NCBI GenBank assembly: GCA_015067485.1 | Contig: SVMJ01000008.1 | Location: 1 to 64,000 of the forward strand | Origin: Oscillospiraceae bacterium | GTDB lineage: Bacteria > Bacillota > Clostridia > Oscillospirales > JAAYXM01 | DNA length: 64,000 nucleotides | Reading direction: 5' to 3' | Shown: piece after piece, positions 15,008 through 24,895 of the stretch | Layout of the letters: every line of letters starts with the position of its first letter | How positions within the stretch are numbered: position 1 is the first letter of the stretch | Made by a program: the position numbers and the translations under genes | Notes under the pieces: model-generated | The model's input: only the letters and a program-made list of their open reading frames with translations | Databases searched by the model: none | What the model was told of the DNA's origin: nothing

Positions 15008-15973
15008 ATGGACGGAAACGGTCAGATCGTGGCAATCGGCGGTGGAACAGGTCTTTCCACCATGTTACGAGGGCTGAAACGCTATACCGATCAGATCACC
15101 GCGATCGTTACGGTAGCGGACGACGGTGGCGGATCGGGCGTTTTGCGAGAAGATTTGCGGATGCTCCCGCCGGGCGATATCCGTAACTGTGCGATCGCAC
15201 TTTCCAATGCAGAGCCTACCATGGAGGCACTCTTAAACTATCGATTTTCGGAAGGTGGACTTTCGGGTCAGAGTTTCGGGAATCTGTTCCTTGCAGCACT
15301 CAATGGGGTCACCGGCTCGTTCTATCAGGCGGTGCGCTATATGAGCGAAGTTTTGGCGATCACGGGGAAAGTGCTCCCGGTTACTGTGGAAGATATCCGT
15401 TTGGAAGCCGAGTTTGAAAACGGAGTTTGTGTTTTGGGTGAGTCCAAAATCTTCCAAGCCAAGAAAGAACAGGAAAGCCCCATTCGCCGTGTGCGCTTGA
15501 TTCCCGAGCATCCGCCGGCACTACAGGAGAGTTTGGATGCAATCGAGAAGGCAGACCTTCTGATTTTGGGCCCGGGCAGTTTGTACACCAGTATTCTGCC
15601 AAATCTTTTGGTAGACGGTGTTGTGGATGCAATCACACGTTCCAATGCGAAAAAAGTATATGTCTGCAACGTGATGACGCAGGAGGGTGAAACCGAAGGG
15701 TACACCGCGTTTGATCACGTGCAGGCACTCTTCGATCATGCGGGGGTCAAGTTGTTTGACTGTTGTTTGGTGAATAGCACTCCGGTCAGTCAGGCACTTC
15801 TGGATAAGTACCGTGTGGAAGATGCGTGCGAGACCGTGGTAGATCAAGAACGGTTTGAGAGAGCGGGGGTCCGGTTGTACCGCTATCCGCTTATCGAAGA
15901 AAATCAGGATTTTGCGCGACATGACCCTGACTTGCTCGCACGCGCGATTCTACAACTGTTACAGGAGAGATAA
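15008..15973 (+). CDS. yvcK: YvcK/CofD-like protein (gluconeogenesis and morphology factor)
   Basis: 321-residue cytosolic protein of the CofD-like fold. The nucleotide-sugar-binding loop GGGTGLSTMLRGLK is near the N-terminus, followed by VADDGGGSG and the C-terminal GPGSLYTSILPNLL. In B. subtilis YvcK is required for normal shape on gluconeogenic carbon sources, is phosphorylated by PrkC, and binds UDP-sugars. GGAGG lies eight bases before the ATG. Its place directly before whiA is standard in Firmicutes and Actinobacteria. Confidence 0.95.
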   Translation: MDGNGQIVAIGGGTGLSTMLRGLKRYTDQITAIVTVADDGGGSGVLREDLRMLPPGDIRNCAIALSNAEPTMEALLNYRFSEGGLSGQSFGNLFLAALNGVTGSFYQAVRYMSEVLAITGKVLPVTVEDIRLEAEFENGVCVLGESKIFQAKKEQESPIRRVRLIPEHPPALQESLDAIEKADLLILGPGSLYTSILPNLLVDGVVDAITRSNAKKVYVCNVMTQEGETEGYTAFDHVQALFDHAGVKLFDCCLVNSTPVSQALLDKYRVEDACETVVDQERFERAGVRLYRYPLIEENQDFARHDPDLLARAILQLLQER

Positions 15974-15976
15974 ATC

Positions 15977-16876
15977 ATGACGTTCAGCGCACAAGTAAAA
16001 ACCGAATTATGCAAGATTCCCATCGAGCAGGAAAAATGTGCGCTTGCGGAACTGTGCGGAATCACTTTGTTTGCCCAGGCATTTGATGCACGAGGTCTCC
16101 GTATCGTAACGGGGAGTGCCGAGTTTGCAGGGCGTATTTCAAAACTCTTCAAACTCCTGTTCGGGTTTGATTTTGATAAGAAAATCACCCCGCTTGGGAC
16201 GCCCAAGAAGTTCAGTCTCATCATACAAAACCGTGATAAACTCGCGGTTTTGTATGATGCATTCGGGTTTGATTTGGAAACTACCCATATCATCCGCCTC
16301 AATGCGGCGCTTGTGGAAGACGACCGTACCCGTGCCGCATTCCTGCGCGGCGTATTTTTGGCAGGTGGCTCGGTTTCCGACCCTGAAACGGCGTATCATA
16401 TGGAATTCGTTACATCGCATTATCAACTCAGCCGTGAGATATTGGCCCTGCTCCCCGAAGTGGAAATTCAGGCGAAATGCGTGACGCGAAAAGGAAATTA
16501 TGTCATCTATCTGAAAGAAAGCCGCATGATCGAAGATATGCTCACGCTGATCGGTGCGCCCATCTCTGCGATGCATATGATGGAGACCAAGATGTATAAG
16601 GAACTGCGTAACAGTATCAATCGGAAAAATAACTTTGAAAATGCGAATTTTATGAAAATGCTCGATACTGCTGCCGGGCAAATCGCGGCATTTGAGAAAT
16701 TGGATTTGGATGCACTTCCCGAAAAACTCAGAGAAGCAGCACAGGTACGCATCGACCATCCGGATAAAACCATGACCGAACTGTGTGAAATTTTGGGAAA
16801 CGGAGTCACCAAATCGGGGCTGAACCATCGGTTCCGTAAACTGATGGCAATGGCAAATGAGGGGGAAGAAACATGA
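15977..16876 (+). CDS. whiA: DNA-binding protein WhiA
   Basis: 299 residues. An N-terminal LAGLIDADG-like domain without nuclease residues (two repeats; FLRGVFLAGGSVSDPE marks the second) is followed by a C-terminal helix-turn-helix (about 225-295) containing the conserved NRKNNFENANFMK linker region. WhiA controls sporulation septation in Streptomyces and influences division and chromosome segregation in B. subtilis. The start at 15977 follows AGGAGA. It overlaps dnaE by four bases (ATGA). Confidence 0.95.
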   Translation: MTFSAQVKTELCKIPIEQEKCALAELCGITLFAQAFDARGLRIVTGSAEFAGRISKLFKLLFGFDFDKKITPLGTPKKFSLIIQNRDKLAVLYDAFGFDLETTHIIRLNAALVEDDRTRAAFLRGVFLAGGSVSDPETAYHMEFVTSHYQLSREILALLPEVEIQAKCVTRKGNYVIYLKESRMIEDMLTLIGAPISAMHMMETKMYKELRNSINRKNNFENANFMKMLDTAAGQIAAFEKLDLDALPEKLREAAQVRIDHPDKTMTELCEILGNGVTKSGLNHRFRKLMAMANEGEET

Positions 16877-19800
16877 GCGGATTTGCCCACCTGCATGTAC
16901 ATAGTGAATACAGTTTGCTCGACGGCGCTTGTAGAATCAAGGGTTTGATTGCGCGTGCAAAAGAATTAGGACAAACCTCGGTTGCCATCACCGACCACGG
17001 CGTGATGTACGGTGTGGTGGAATTTTACGAAGAAGCCAAACGGGAAGGAATCCGTCCCATCATCGGGTGTGAAGTCTATGTCGCACCGCGTTCGCGTTTT
17101 GATAAAGTGCACGGGCTCGATTCGGAAGCCGCGCACTTGGTTTTGCTTTGCAAAAATGAAGTGGGGTATCAGAACCTGATTCGTATGGTGAGTTGCGGGT
17201 TTACTGAGGGATTTTACAACCGCCCGCGTGTTGATCTGGAGCTTCTGCGCGAAAATTCAGAAGGATTGATTTGTCTTTCTGCCTGCCTTGCGGGAACTAT
17301 TCCGCGAATGCTGGAACGCGGGGATTACGACGGGGCAAAGGAATATGCGATTACCCTTCACGAGATTTTCGGGGAAGGGAACTTCTATCTGGAAGTGCAG
17401 GACCACGGCATCCCCGAACAAAAAGCAATTAACCGTGATTTGTTCCGTCTTTCCGAAGAACTCGGGATTCCAACGGTTGTCACCAATGACGTACACTATC
17501 TGACACGTGAAGACTCTTACGTGCAGGATGTTTTGATGTGCGTGCAAATGAATAAAACACTCGACGATCCGAACCGTATGAAGTTTGCGACCGAAGAGTT
17601 CTATCTCAAAGACGAAGATGAGATGCGCGCACTCTTCCCGAATCATCCGGAAGCAATTCAGAACACCGCGAAAATTGCGGAGATGTGCGACCTTGAGTTC
17701 ACATTCGGAAAGTATCACTTACCGCATTATGACGTGCCGGGTGAATTTTCCGATTCTACCGCATATTTCCGCTATCTTGTGGAAAAGGGATTCTCCGAGC
17801 GGTTCTCGAACCCGCCCAAAGAATACCGCGAGCGTCTGGAATATGAAATGGACATGATTGCGACCATGGGATATGTGGATTATTTCATCATCGTATGGGA
17901 TTTCATCCGCTTTGCGAAGCAAAACGGGATCCCGGTCGGACCCGGACGCGGAAGCGCGGCGGGAAGCCTGGTGTCGTATTGTTTGAATATCACCAGCATC
18001 GATCCGATGAAATACAATCTCTATTTTGAACGCTTCTTAAATCCGGAACGCGTGAGTATGCCCGATATCGATATCGACTTCTGCTACGTGCGTCGTCAGG
18101 AAGTCATTGACTATGTTGTGGCAAAATACGGGACAGACCGTGTGGCACAGATCGTAACGTTTGGAACCATGGCGGCACGCGGTGCTGTGCGTGATGTCGG
18201 GCGCGTGCTGGGCGTTTCCTATGGGGAAGTGGATGCGGTCGCAAAACAGATTCCGTATGAACTGAAAATGACCATTGAAAAAGCGCTTCAAGTGTCGAAA
18301 CCCTTGCGCGAAATGTATGAAAACGATGCACGTATCGGTCGTTTGATCGATACTGCAAAGGCACTCGAAGGAATGCCGCGCCACGCATCAACCCATGCGG
18401 CAGGTGTGGTCATCACTGCAAACCCTGTGGATCATTATGTTCCGCTTGCAAAGAACGACGAAGCGATCGTGACCCAGTTCCCAATGACCACGCTCGAACG
18501 TTTGGGACTTCTAAAAATGGACTTTTTGGGGCTTCGAAACCTGACCGTTTTGCGCGATGCACAGACCATGGTGCAAAAACACACCCCGGGATTTTTGATT
18601 GACGAGATTGATGACCATGATGCGGAGACCTTTGCGATGCTTGCACAGGGCAAAACCGCGGGCGTGTTCCAGCTGGAAAGTGCGGGGATGACGAGCGTGG
18701 TGGTTGGTATGAAGCCGCAATCCATTGAAGAGATCACCGCGATCGTGGCGCTCTACCGACCGGGTCCGATGGACTCCATTCCGCATTATATCGATTGCAA
18801 ATACCACCCCGAAAAAATTACCTATAAACATCCGTGGCTCAAGGATATCCTGGAAGTTACCTATGGCTGTATTGTTTATCAGGAACAGGTCATGGACATC
18901 TTCCGTAAAATTGCGGGCTATTCGCTGGGACGAGCGGACATGGTCCGCCGTGCGATTTCCAAGAAAAAGGAAAAAGAAATTTTGCGTGAACGCGAAAACT
19001 TTGTGCACGGAAACCCTGAAGAAGGAATCCCGGGCGCAAAGGGCAACGGGATCTCTGAGCGTATCGCAAATGAGATTTTTGATGAGATCGTAGCATTCGC
19101 AAATTATGCGTTCAACAAAGCGCACGCGGCGGCGTATGCCATGGTGTCTTACCAGACCGCGTATATGAAATGCCATTACCCCAAGGAATACATGGCGGCA
19201 CTGCTCACGTCTGTTTTGGACAGTAGCAGTAAAATCACAGAATACATCGCACAGTGCCGTGAGATGGGGCTCCGTTTGCTTCCGCCGGATATCAATGAAT
19301 CGTATGATGATTTCACCGTGAGCGGAACACACATTCGCTTCGGACTTGCCGCGATTAAGAACATCGGGCGCGGTATGGTTCGGATCGTGGTGCAAGAGCG
19401 TGAGAGCAATGGACCATTTACTTCGCTGCAGGATTTCTGCGAGCGTATGAGCGAGCGAGAACTCAACCGCCGTGCGGTGGAAAATCTCATCAAATGCGGT
19501 GCGTTTGACCGTTTTGGTGCGCGCAGTCAGCATTTGCAGATTTATGATAAACTGCTTGATGAGATCTCTTACAACAAGAGCAAAAATGTGGAAGGGCAGA
19601 TGGACCTGTTCTCGATGGGCGGGGAAGAGACCAAAGTACTCGGCGTGGTCGCGCTTCCGAATGTTCCCGAGTTCGATAAAAAGGAATTGCTTGCAATGGA
19701 GCGCGAGACCGCAGGGTTGTATCTCTCGGGGCATCCGCTGGATGACTATACCGCGCAACTGAAACAGAAACGGATCACACCGATTGCAGAGTTGCTCGCA

Positions 19801-20340
19801 GACGCGAGTGCCGAGAATTTACAGCACCGCTTCCGTGATGGACAAGTGATTCTGATCGCAGGCGCGATCTCCGAGTTCAAGACCAAGACCACGAGAAATC
19901 AGAATCTGATGGCGTATGTTACGCTGGAAGATGTTTCAGGCTCCATGGAAATCATCGTGTTCCCGAATGTATTGGGTGAATGCCGAAGCGTTCTCAAAGA
20001 AGACGCACTGGTGCTCGTTCGTGGTCGCGTGAGTGTACGAGACGAAGGAAATCCGCAGATTATCTGCGACTCGGCAGAGCCGTTGTCGCTTGAGACCACT
20101 TCGAAACCCGTGGAAAAAAACGAACAAACGGGAGAGAAATTATATCTGCGCGTGAAGACTGCAGACGATGAGACCTTTGTGATCTTGAAGGAACTGCTCT
20201 CTGCATTCCCGGGCAGTCGTACCGCGATTTTGTATGTGGAAGACAGCGGGCGCCGTCTCAAATGCGAAATTGCGGACGATGCACGCCTTCTCACACGCAT
20301 TACAGAGTTTTTAGGCGAAGAGAACGTGGTATTGAAGTAA
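16873..20340 (+). CDS. dnaE: DNA polymerase III subunit alpha
   Basis: 1155-residue replicative polymerase. The N-terminal PHP domain (HLHVHSEYSLLDG) is followed by a palm with catalytic aspartates in PDIDIDF, the thumb and fingers, a tandem helix-hairpin-helix region, and an OB domain (about 1000-1080) starting near VILIAGAIS. Length is that of the DnaE1 type. It lacks a DnaQ-like exonuclease insertion, so it is not PolC. Firmicutes usually also carry PolC, expected elsewhere. Last gene of the mtaB operon, coupled to whiA by an ATGA overlap; pfkA follows with its own promoter. Confidence 0.96.
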   Translation: MSGFAHLHVHSEYSLLDGACRIKGLIARAKELGQTSVAITDHGVMYGVVEFYEEAKREGIRPIIGCEVYVAPRSRFDKVHGLDSEAAHLVLLCKNEVGYQNLIRMVSCGFTEGFYNRPRVDLELLRENSEGLICLSACLAGTIPRMLERGDYDGAKEYAITLHEIFGEGNFYLEVQDHGIPEQKAINRDLFRLSEELGIPTVVTNDVHYLTREDSYVQDVLMCVQMNKTLDDPNRMKFATEEFYLKDEDEMRALFPNHPEAIQNTAKIAEMCDLEFTFGKYHLPHYDVPGEFSDSTAYFRYLVEKGFSERFSNPPKEYRERLEYEMDMIATMGYVDYFIIVWDFIRFAKQNGIPVGPGRGSAAGSLVSYCLNITSIDPMKYNLYFERFLNPERVSMPDIDIDFCYVRRQEVIDYVVAKYGTDRVAQIVTFGTMAARGAVRDVGRVLGVSYGEVDAVAKQIPYELKMTIEKALQVSKPLREMYENDARIGRLIDTAKALEGMPRHASTHAAGVVITANPVDHYVPLAKNDEAIVTQFPMTTLERLGLLKMDFLGLRNLTVLRDAQTMVQKHTPGFLIDEIDDHDAETFAMLAQGKTAGVFQLESAGMTSVVVGMKPQSIEEITAIVALYRPGPMDSIPHYIDCKYHPEKITYKHPWLKDILEVTYGCIVYQEQVMDIFRKIAGYSLGRADMVRRAISKKKEKEILRERENFVHGNPEEGIPGAKGNGISERIANEIFDEIVAFANYAFNKAHAAAYAMVSYQTAYMKCHYPKEYMAALLTSVLDSSSKITEYIAQCREMGLRLLPPDINESYDDFTVSGTHIRFGLAAIKNIGRGMVRIVVQERESNGPFTSLQDFCERMSERELNRRAVENLIKCGAFDRFGARSQHLQIYDKLLDEISYNKSKNVEGQMDLFSMGGEETKVLGVVALPNVPEFDKKELLAMERETAGLYLSGHPLDDYTAQLKQKRITPIAELLADASAENLQHRFRDGQVILIAGAISEFKTKTTRNQNLMAYVTLEDVSGSMEIIVFPNVLGECRSVLKEDALVLVRGRVSVRDEGNPQIICDSAEPLSLETTSKPVEKNEQTGEKLYLRVKTADDETFVILKELLSAFPGSRTAILYVEDSGRRLKCEIADDARLLTRITEFLGEENVVLK

Positions 20341-20347
20341 ATTTCCC

Positions 20348-20375
20348 TTTACTTTTTTTCGTTTGCGTGTATACT
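20348..20375 (+). promoter_or_regulatory. Probable promoter of pfkA
   Basis: TTTACT (20348-20353) and TATACT (20370-20375), 16-base spacer. A second TATAAT at 20377-20382 overlaps the same region without a good -35. Confidence 0.5.
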
Positions 20376-20427
20376 ATATAATAGAGTAGTTTCGTCGGGA
20401 AGGTCCGATGAAGAAGGAGAGAAAACC

Positions 20428-21399
20428 ATGGGAAAAATCAATCGAATCGGGGTTTTGACGAGCGGCGGTGATGCACCCGGCATGAATGCGGCAATCCGCG
20501 CGGTCGTGCGTGCTTCCGCATATTACGGCATTACCTGTCTTGGGATTCATAGAGGATATAACGGACTCATCAACGGCGACATCGTTACAATGGATGCGCG
20601 TAGTGTTAACGGGGTGATTGCGCGTGGCGGTACCATGCTGTATACCGCGCGCTGCCCGGAATTCATGACCGAAGAAGGCATTAAGAAAGCGGTCGGGACT
20701 TGCAAGTATCTGGGGATTGACGGCATTATCGCAATCGGCGGCGACGGTACGTTCCGCGGCGCACGTGATCTTGCAAATCACGGCATTTCCACCATCGGCA
20801 TCCCTGCAACCATCGACAACGACATTGCATCCACCCAGTACAGCATCGGGTTTGATACCGCGTGCAACACGGCTCAGGATGCGATCGATAAACTGCGTGA
20901 TACCATGCAGTCTCACGAGCGTTGCTCTGTGGTAGAAGTCATGGGTCGTAACGCGGGACATCTCGCACTCCATGTTGGCATCGCATGCGGCGCAACCGCA
21001 ATTTTGGTCCCGGAAAAGGAACTCGATGTTGAAAAAGACATCATTGAGAAAATTCGCCAAGGTCGCATCAATAAGAGATCTCACTTCATTATCATTGTTG
21101 CGGAAGGTGTAGGCAGTGGTGTCGAAGTGGCAGAAAAGATCAAAGCAGAAACCGGCATCGATGCGCGCGTTACCACCTTGGGTCACATTCAGCGTGGCGG
21201 TAGTCCGTCGGCGACCGACCGTGTCTGGGCAACCCGTATGGGTGAGTTTGCGGTCTCCGGTCTGCTCGCAGGTAAGAGCAACCGCGTGGTGTGTGTTGTG
21301 AACAATGAACTCATCGACGTGGATATCAACGAAGCACTCCAAATGAACAAAGATATTCAGGGGGAACTTTATCAGACCTCCAAAATGATGGCGGTATAG
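20428..21399 (+). CDS. pfkA: ATP-dependent 6-phosphofructokinase
   Basis: 323-residue glycolytic kinase that phosphorylates fructose-6-phosphate. It contains the start motif LTSGGDAPGMNAAIRAVVR, the nucleotide loop GGDGTFRGA with Gly at the position that separates ATP from pyrophosphate users, the catalytic segment PATIDND, and the MGRNAGHLAL and HIQRGGSPSATDR signatures. Length fits the allosteric bacterial PfkA. GGAG precedes the ATG. Codon use is biased. It is closed by a strong terminator. Confidence 0.97.
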   Translation: MGKINRIGVLTSGGDAPGMNAAIRAVVRASAYYGITCLGIHRGYNGLINGDIVTMDARSVNGVIARGGTMLYTARCPEFMTEEGIKKAVGTCKYLGIDGIIAIGGDGTFRGARDLANHGISTIGIPATIDNDIASTQYSIGFDTACNTAQDAIDKLRDTMQSHERCSVVEVMGRNAGHLALHVGIACGATAILVPEKELDVEKDIIEKIRQGRINKRSHFIIIVAEGVGSGVEVAEKIKAETGIDARVTTLGHIQRGGSPSATDRVWATRMGEFAVSGLLAGKSNRVVCVVNNELIDVDINEALQMNKDIQGELYQTSKMMAV

Positions 21400-21407
21400 T
21401 CAACGAA

Positions 21408-21441
21408 CAAAGACCGAATGGGAAAACCATTCGGTCTTTTT
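21408..21441 (+). terminator. Terminator of pfkA
   Basis: Stem AAAGACCGAATGG/CCATTCGGTCTTT with a short A-rich loop and a T run. Confidence 0.9.
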
Positions 21442-21445
21442 GTTG

Positions 21446-21474
21446 TTGCCAAGGGAAGACAGATGTGGTAAAAT
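21446..21474 (+). promoter_or_regulatory. Promoter of the aminotransferase-trpS-tagO run
   Basis: TTGCCA (21446-21451) and TAAAAT (21469-21474), 17-base spacer, directly after the pfkA terminator. Confidence 0.6.
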
Positions 21475-21505
21475 ATTGGGTGTATCTACCAAGGAGGCGA
21501 TCTAC

Positions 21506-22696
21506 TTGAATTTCAAGTTTTCAGAACGTATTTCCACGTTGCAGCCGTCTGCAATCCGTGAGATCTTGAAAGTAACGCAAGATCCTACTGTCATTTCCTT
21601 TGCGGCAGGAAATCCCGCGCCCGAGAGTTTCCCTGCAGCGGAGATGGCGTCCATTGCGGCTGAGATTTTTGCAAACAATGCAGCCAGTGCGCTTCAGTAC
21701 GGGGTAACCGAAGGTTACGGTCCGCTCAAAGAACTCACCGCGAAGCGCATGAAAGAAAAATATAACATTGGGCGCACATTTGACGACATCATCATCACCA
21801 GTGGCGGTCAGCAAGCGATTGAGATGCTCACCAAGGCGTTGGTCAACGAAGGTGATGTCATCCTTTGCGAAATGCCGAGTTTTATCGGCGCGCTCAATGC
21901 ATTCCGTTCTTATAACGCAAAACTCATCGGGATTCCGATGGACCATGACGGAATGGATATGGAGGTGCTCGAGCGCACGCTGCAGACCACGCAGAATGTC
22001 AAATTCATCTATACCATCCCGACCTTCCAAAACCCGTCCGGACACGTGATGAGTTTAGAGCGCAGAAAGAAACTTTTAGAACTTGCACAGAAGTACAACG
22101 TTCTGATTTTGGAAGACAGCCCGTACTTTGAACTGCGTTTTGCGGGCGAGTATGTCCCGCCCATCAAGAGCATGGATGAGACCGGGTGCGTTCTGTTCTC
22201 GGGGTCTTACTCCAAAATCCTTGCACCGGGTATCCGTATCGGTTTTGCAATCGCACCGAAAGAACTCATCTCGAAACTCACCGTTGCAAAGCAGGTGAGT
22301 GACGTACATACCAACCTGTTCTTCCAGATGATCGCGGCGGAATATCTGAAGCGTTATGATCTGGATGCACATATCGCAAAAATCTGCGATCTCTACCGCA
22401 CCCGTGCGGAACTCATGTGCAACCGAATCGATGAGAAATTCGGCGGCAAGGTGCAGTACGTCCGTCCGACCGGCGGTCTGTTTTTGTGGTGTTCGCTCCC
22501 CGAAGGCTATGATTCCATGGACTTCTGCCGTAAGACCGGCGAGAAGAAAGTGGTCGCGGTCCCGGGTAGTTCGTTCTCCATTGATGAGCGCGAAATAACT
22601 CCGTCGTTCCGCATGAACTACTCGCTGCCGAGTGAAGAGCAGATCTGCAAGGGCATTGATCTGATGGCAGAAGTATTGCACGATTACGTAAAATAA
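21506..22696 (+). CDS. PLP-dependent aminotransferase, class I/II (2-aminoadipate/aromatic-type)
   Basis: 396-residue fold-type I aminotransferase. The PLP lysine is in the segment SGSYSKILAPGIRIGF (Lys of SYSK). Substrate-binding features are FAAGNPAPESFP near the N-terminus and TIPTFQNPSGHVM. It is the MocR/LysN-like group without the helix-turn-helix, which transaminates 2-aminoadipate, branched or aromatic amino acids; the exact substrate is open. The start is taken as TTG 21506 because AAGGAGG lies eight bases upstream; an earlier frame extension overlaps the promoter. Followed 15 bases later by trpS. Confidence 0.88.
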   Translation: MNFKFSERISTLQPSAIREILKVTQDPTVISFAAGNPAPESFPAAEMASIAAEIFANNAASALQYGVTEGYGPLKELTAKRMKEKYNIGRTFDDIIITSGGQQAIEMLTKALVNEGDVILCEMPSFIGALNAFRSYNAKLIGIPMDHDGMDMEVLERTLQTTQNVKFIYTIPTFQNPSGHVMSLERRKKLLELAQKYNVLILEDSPYFELRFAGEYVPPIKSMDETGCVLFSGSYSKILAPGIRIGFAIAPKELISKLTVAKQVSDVHTNLFFQMIAAEYLKRYDLDAHIAKICDLYRTRAELMCNRIDEKFGGKVQYVRPTGGLFLWCSLPEGYDSMDFCRKTGEKKVVAVPGSSFSIDEREITPSFRMNYSLPSEEQICKGIDLMAEVLHDYVK

Positions 22697-22711
22697 GAGG
22701 AGAGCATTCTC

Positions 22712-23704
22712 ATGGATAAGAAAATCGTTTTTTCCGGAATCCAGCCGTCGGGGGATATTTCCCTTGGTAACTACATCGGCGCGCTGAGAAACTGGGTTGA
22801 GATTCAGCATGACTATCACTGCCTGTACTGTGCGGTGGATATGCATGCAATCACCGTCCGTCAGGACCCGAAGAAACTGCGCGAGCAGTCCCTTGCGGTC
22901 ATTGCACTGCTCATTGCGTGCGGGCTTGATCCGAAAGAAAATATTATGTACATCCAAAGCCAGGTGCCGCAGCACGCGGAACTTGCATGGGTACTCAACT
23001 GCTACACCATGTATGGGGAACTCTCCCGCATGACCCAGTTTAAGGACAAATCGCAGAAGCACTCAGACAACGTCAATGCGGGGCTGTTTGACTACCCGGT
23101 TTTGATGGCGGCGGATATCCTGCTCTATCAAGCGGATCTGGTTCCGATCGGACATGATCAAAAACAGCATTTGGAACTGGCGCGCAACATCGCGGAACGC
23201 TTTAATGGCATTTACGGCGATGTGTTCACCGTCCCGGACGGATACATCCCGAAAGTCGGCGGTCGTATCATGAGTTTGGCAGAGCCCGAGAAGAAGATGT
23301 CCAAGTCCGACCCGAACGTGAATGCGCGTATTTTGATGCTGGATGAACCCGATGCTATCATGCGTAAATTCAAACGCGCGGTTACCGACAGCGAAGCGCA
23401 GGTGGTCTACCGCGAAGGCAAGCACGGCATCAACAACCTGATGACTATTTATTCCATTGCGACCGGAAAAAGTTTTTCCGAGATCGAAGCGGAATTTGAC
23501 GACAAGGGTTACGGCGAGTTCAAACCTGCGGTCGGTGAAGCGGTTGTGGAACTGCTCCGACCCATTCGTGAAAAGACATTGGAACTGATGAAAGAAAAAG
23601 ATTATCTGATGAGCATTTGCACCGAGAATGCGCTTCGTGCATCCGCACTTGCGGAACGAACCATGCGGAAAGTGCGTAAAAAAGTGGGATTTGTTCAAAG
23701 ATAA
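22712..23704 (+). CDS. trpS: Tryptophanyl-tRNA synthetase
   Basis: 330-residue class I synthetase charging tRNA-Trp. The HIGH-equivalent is PSGDISLGNYIGA and the KMSKS loop is KKMSKSDPN. Both are in the short TrpRS arrangement. GAGGAG precedes the ATG. No T-box leader is present because it follows the aminotransferase gene after 15 bases, so it appears to share that gene's promoter. Confidence 0.97.
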   Translation: MDKKIVFSGIQPSGDISLGNYIGALRNWVEIQHDYHCLYCAVDMHAITVRQDPKKLREQSLAVIALLIACGLDPKENIMYIQSQVPQHAELAWVLNCYTMYGELSRMTQFKDKSQKHSDNVNAGLFDYPVLMAADILLYQADLVPIGHDQKQHLELARNIAERFNGIYGDVFTVPDGYIPKVGGRIMSLAEPEKKMSKSDPNVNARILMLDEPDAIMRKFKRAVTDSEAQVVYREGKHGINNLMTIYSIATGKSFSEIEAEFDDKGYGEFKPAVGEAVVELLRPIREKTLELMKEKDYLMSICTENALRASALAERTMRKVRKKVGFVQR

Positions 23705-23718
23705 AAGGAGTTTTTACA

Positions 23719-24786
23719 ATGTCCGGAATTGATTTGAAAATCGTTTTGTGGGCGTTTGCGGCGTTTGTGGCGGCAGGTGTTATTTCGTTTGCTACTACAC
23801 CGATCGTCAAAACGCTTGCACATAAAGTGGGTGCGATCGATGTTCCGAAGGACGAGCGCAGAATGCATTCGTCTCCCATTCCGCGTATGGGCGGGCTTGC
23901 AATCTTCCTTGGCTTTTTGCTCTCGGTTTTGGTCTTTGTCCCAATCGGAAGACAGATGCAGGGGATTCTGCTTGGCGCGGTCGTCATTGTGATTTTGGGG
24001 ATTGTGGATGATATCATGGCGCTTCCCGCATTGTTCAAACTCATCGTACAGATCACTGCGGCGCTTATCGTGGTGTGGCACGGCACGGTGATTGAGGCAA
24101 TCACCAACCCGAATCTGATGAGTGATGCAGTTCACCTGCATTTGGGCGCATGGGCGGTGCCTGTCACCGTAATTTGGATCGTTGCGATCACAAACGCGGT
24201 CAATCTCATTGACGGGCTTGACGGACTTGCGGTGGGTGTTTCTTCCATTGCATCCATTTCTTTGCTCGTCATTGCGATTATCGTGTCCGAACAAGGTGTC
24301 GCGATGATCATGGCGGCGCTGGCAGGCGCGTGTATCGGATTCTTGCCGTATAACTTCAACCCGGCTAAAATTTTCATGGGCGACACGGGCTCTACTTTCC
24401 TTGGATTTATTTTGGCGTGTATGTCCATCCAAGGACTGTTCAAGTTCTATGCGGTGGTATCCTTTGCGGTTCCGTTCTTGATTTTGGGGCTTCCGCTTTT
24501 TGATACCGCGGTTGCCATCGGTCGCCGCATTTTACACGGGAAAAACCCCATGTCTCCGGACCGTGGACATGTGCACCACAGACTGATCGACATGGGATTC
24601 AATCAAAAGCAATCGGTTGCGATTTTGTATATGATGAGCGGTCTTTTGGGACTGAGTGCGGTGGTGCTCACCTCGAGTGGGGAACTGCGTGCGATCATGC
24701 TCATCGTTGCAATTTTGCTTGCATTTGTTATTGGTTACAAGATTTTCAAAGAACTCAGCCGCGACAAAGATGATAACGAAGAATAA
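23719..24786 (+). CDS. Undecaprenyl-phosphate GlcNAc-1-phosphate transferase (TagO/WecA family)
   Basis: 355-residue polytopic membrane enzyme of the MraY superfamily that starts surface-polymer synthesis by moving a HexNAc-1-phosphate onto undecaprenyl phosphate. Conserved cytosolic loops are visible: RRMHSSPIPRMGG, DDIMALP, NAVNLIDGLDGLA, KIFMGDTGST, and HVHHRLI, which is the HIHH motif marking GlcNAc-type rather than MurNAc-pentapeptide substrates. About ten helices. Converges with wecC, whose product makes a uronic acid donor for such polymers. Two hairpins follow. Confidence 0.92.
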   Translation: MSGIDLKIVLWAFAAFVAAGVISFATTPIVKTLAHKVGAIDVPKDERRMHSSPIPRMGGLAIFLGFLLSVLVFVPIGRQMQGILLGAVVIVILGIVDDIMALPALFKLIVQITAALIVVWHGTVIEAITNPNLMSDAVHLHLGAWAVPVTVIWIVAITNAVNLIDGLDGLAVGVSSIASISLLVIAIIVSEQGVAMIMAALAGACIGFLPYNFNPAKIFMGDTGSTFLGFILACMSIQGLFKFYAVVSFAVPFLILGLPLFDTAVAIGRRILHGKNPMSPDRGHVHHRLIDMGFNQKQSVAILYMMSGLLGLSAVVLTSSGELRAIMLIVAILLAFVIGYKIFKELSRDKDDNEE

Positions 24787-24793
24787 GAACCCG

Positions 24794-24828
24794 ACCCGAT
24801 ATCGCAATCAATGATTGCGATCGGGTAC
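24794..24828 (+). terminator. Hairpin after the TagO-like gene
   Basis: ACCCGA..TCGCAATCA / TGATTGCGA TCGGGT with a two-base bulge. Strong stem but no T run, so it is probably an RNA-end stabiliser upstream of the true terminator. Confidence 0.5.
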
Positions 24829-24854
24829 CCCGGAACCTTGTTGTATTCACAATA

Positions 24855-24895
24855 AAAAACACGGTCAAGCAGTTGCTTGACCGTGTATCTTTTTT
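24855..24895. terminator. Bidirectional terminator between the TagO-like gene and wecC
   Basis: Thirteen-base perfect stem ACACGGTCAAGCA/TGCTTGACCGTGT (24860-24887) flanked by A-rich and T-rich runs, between convergent genes. Confidence 0.9.

Noticed and set aside
22697-22711. T-box leader before trpS
   Set aside because: Only 15 bases separate trpS from the aminotransferase gene; no room for a T-box.
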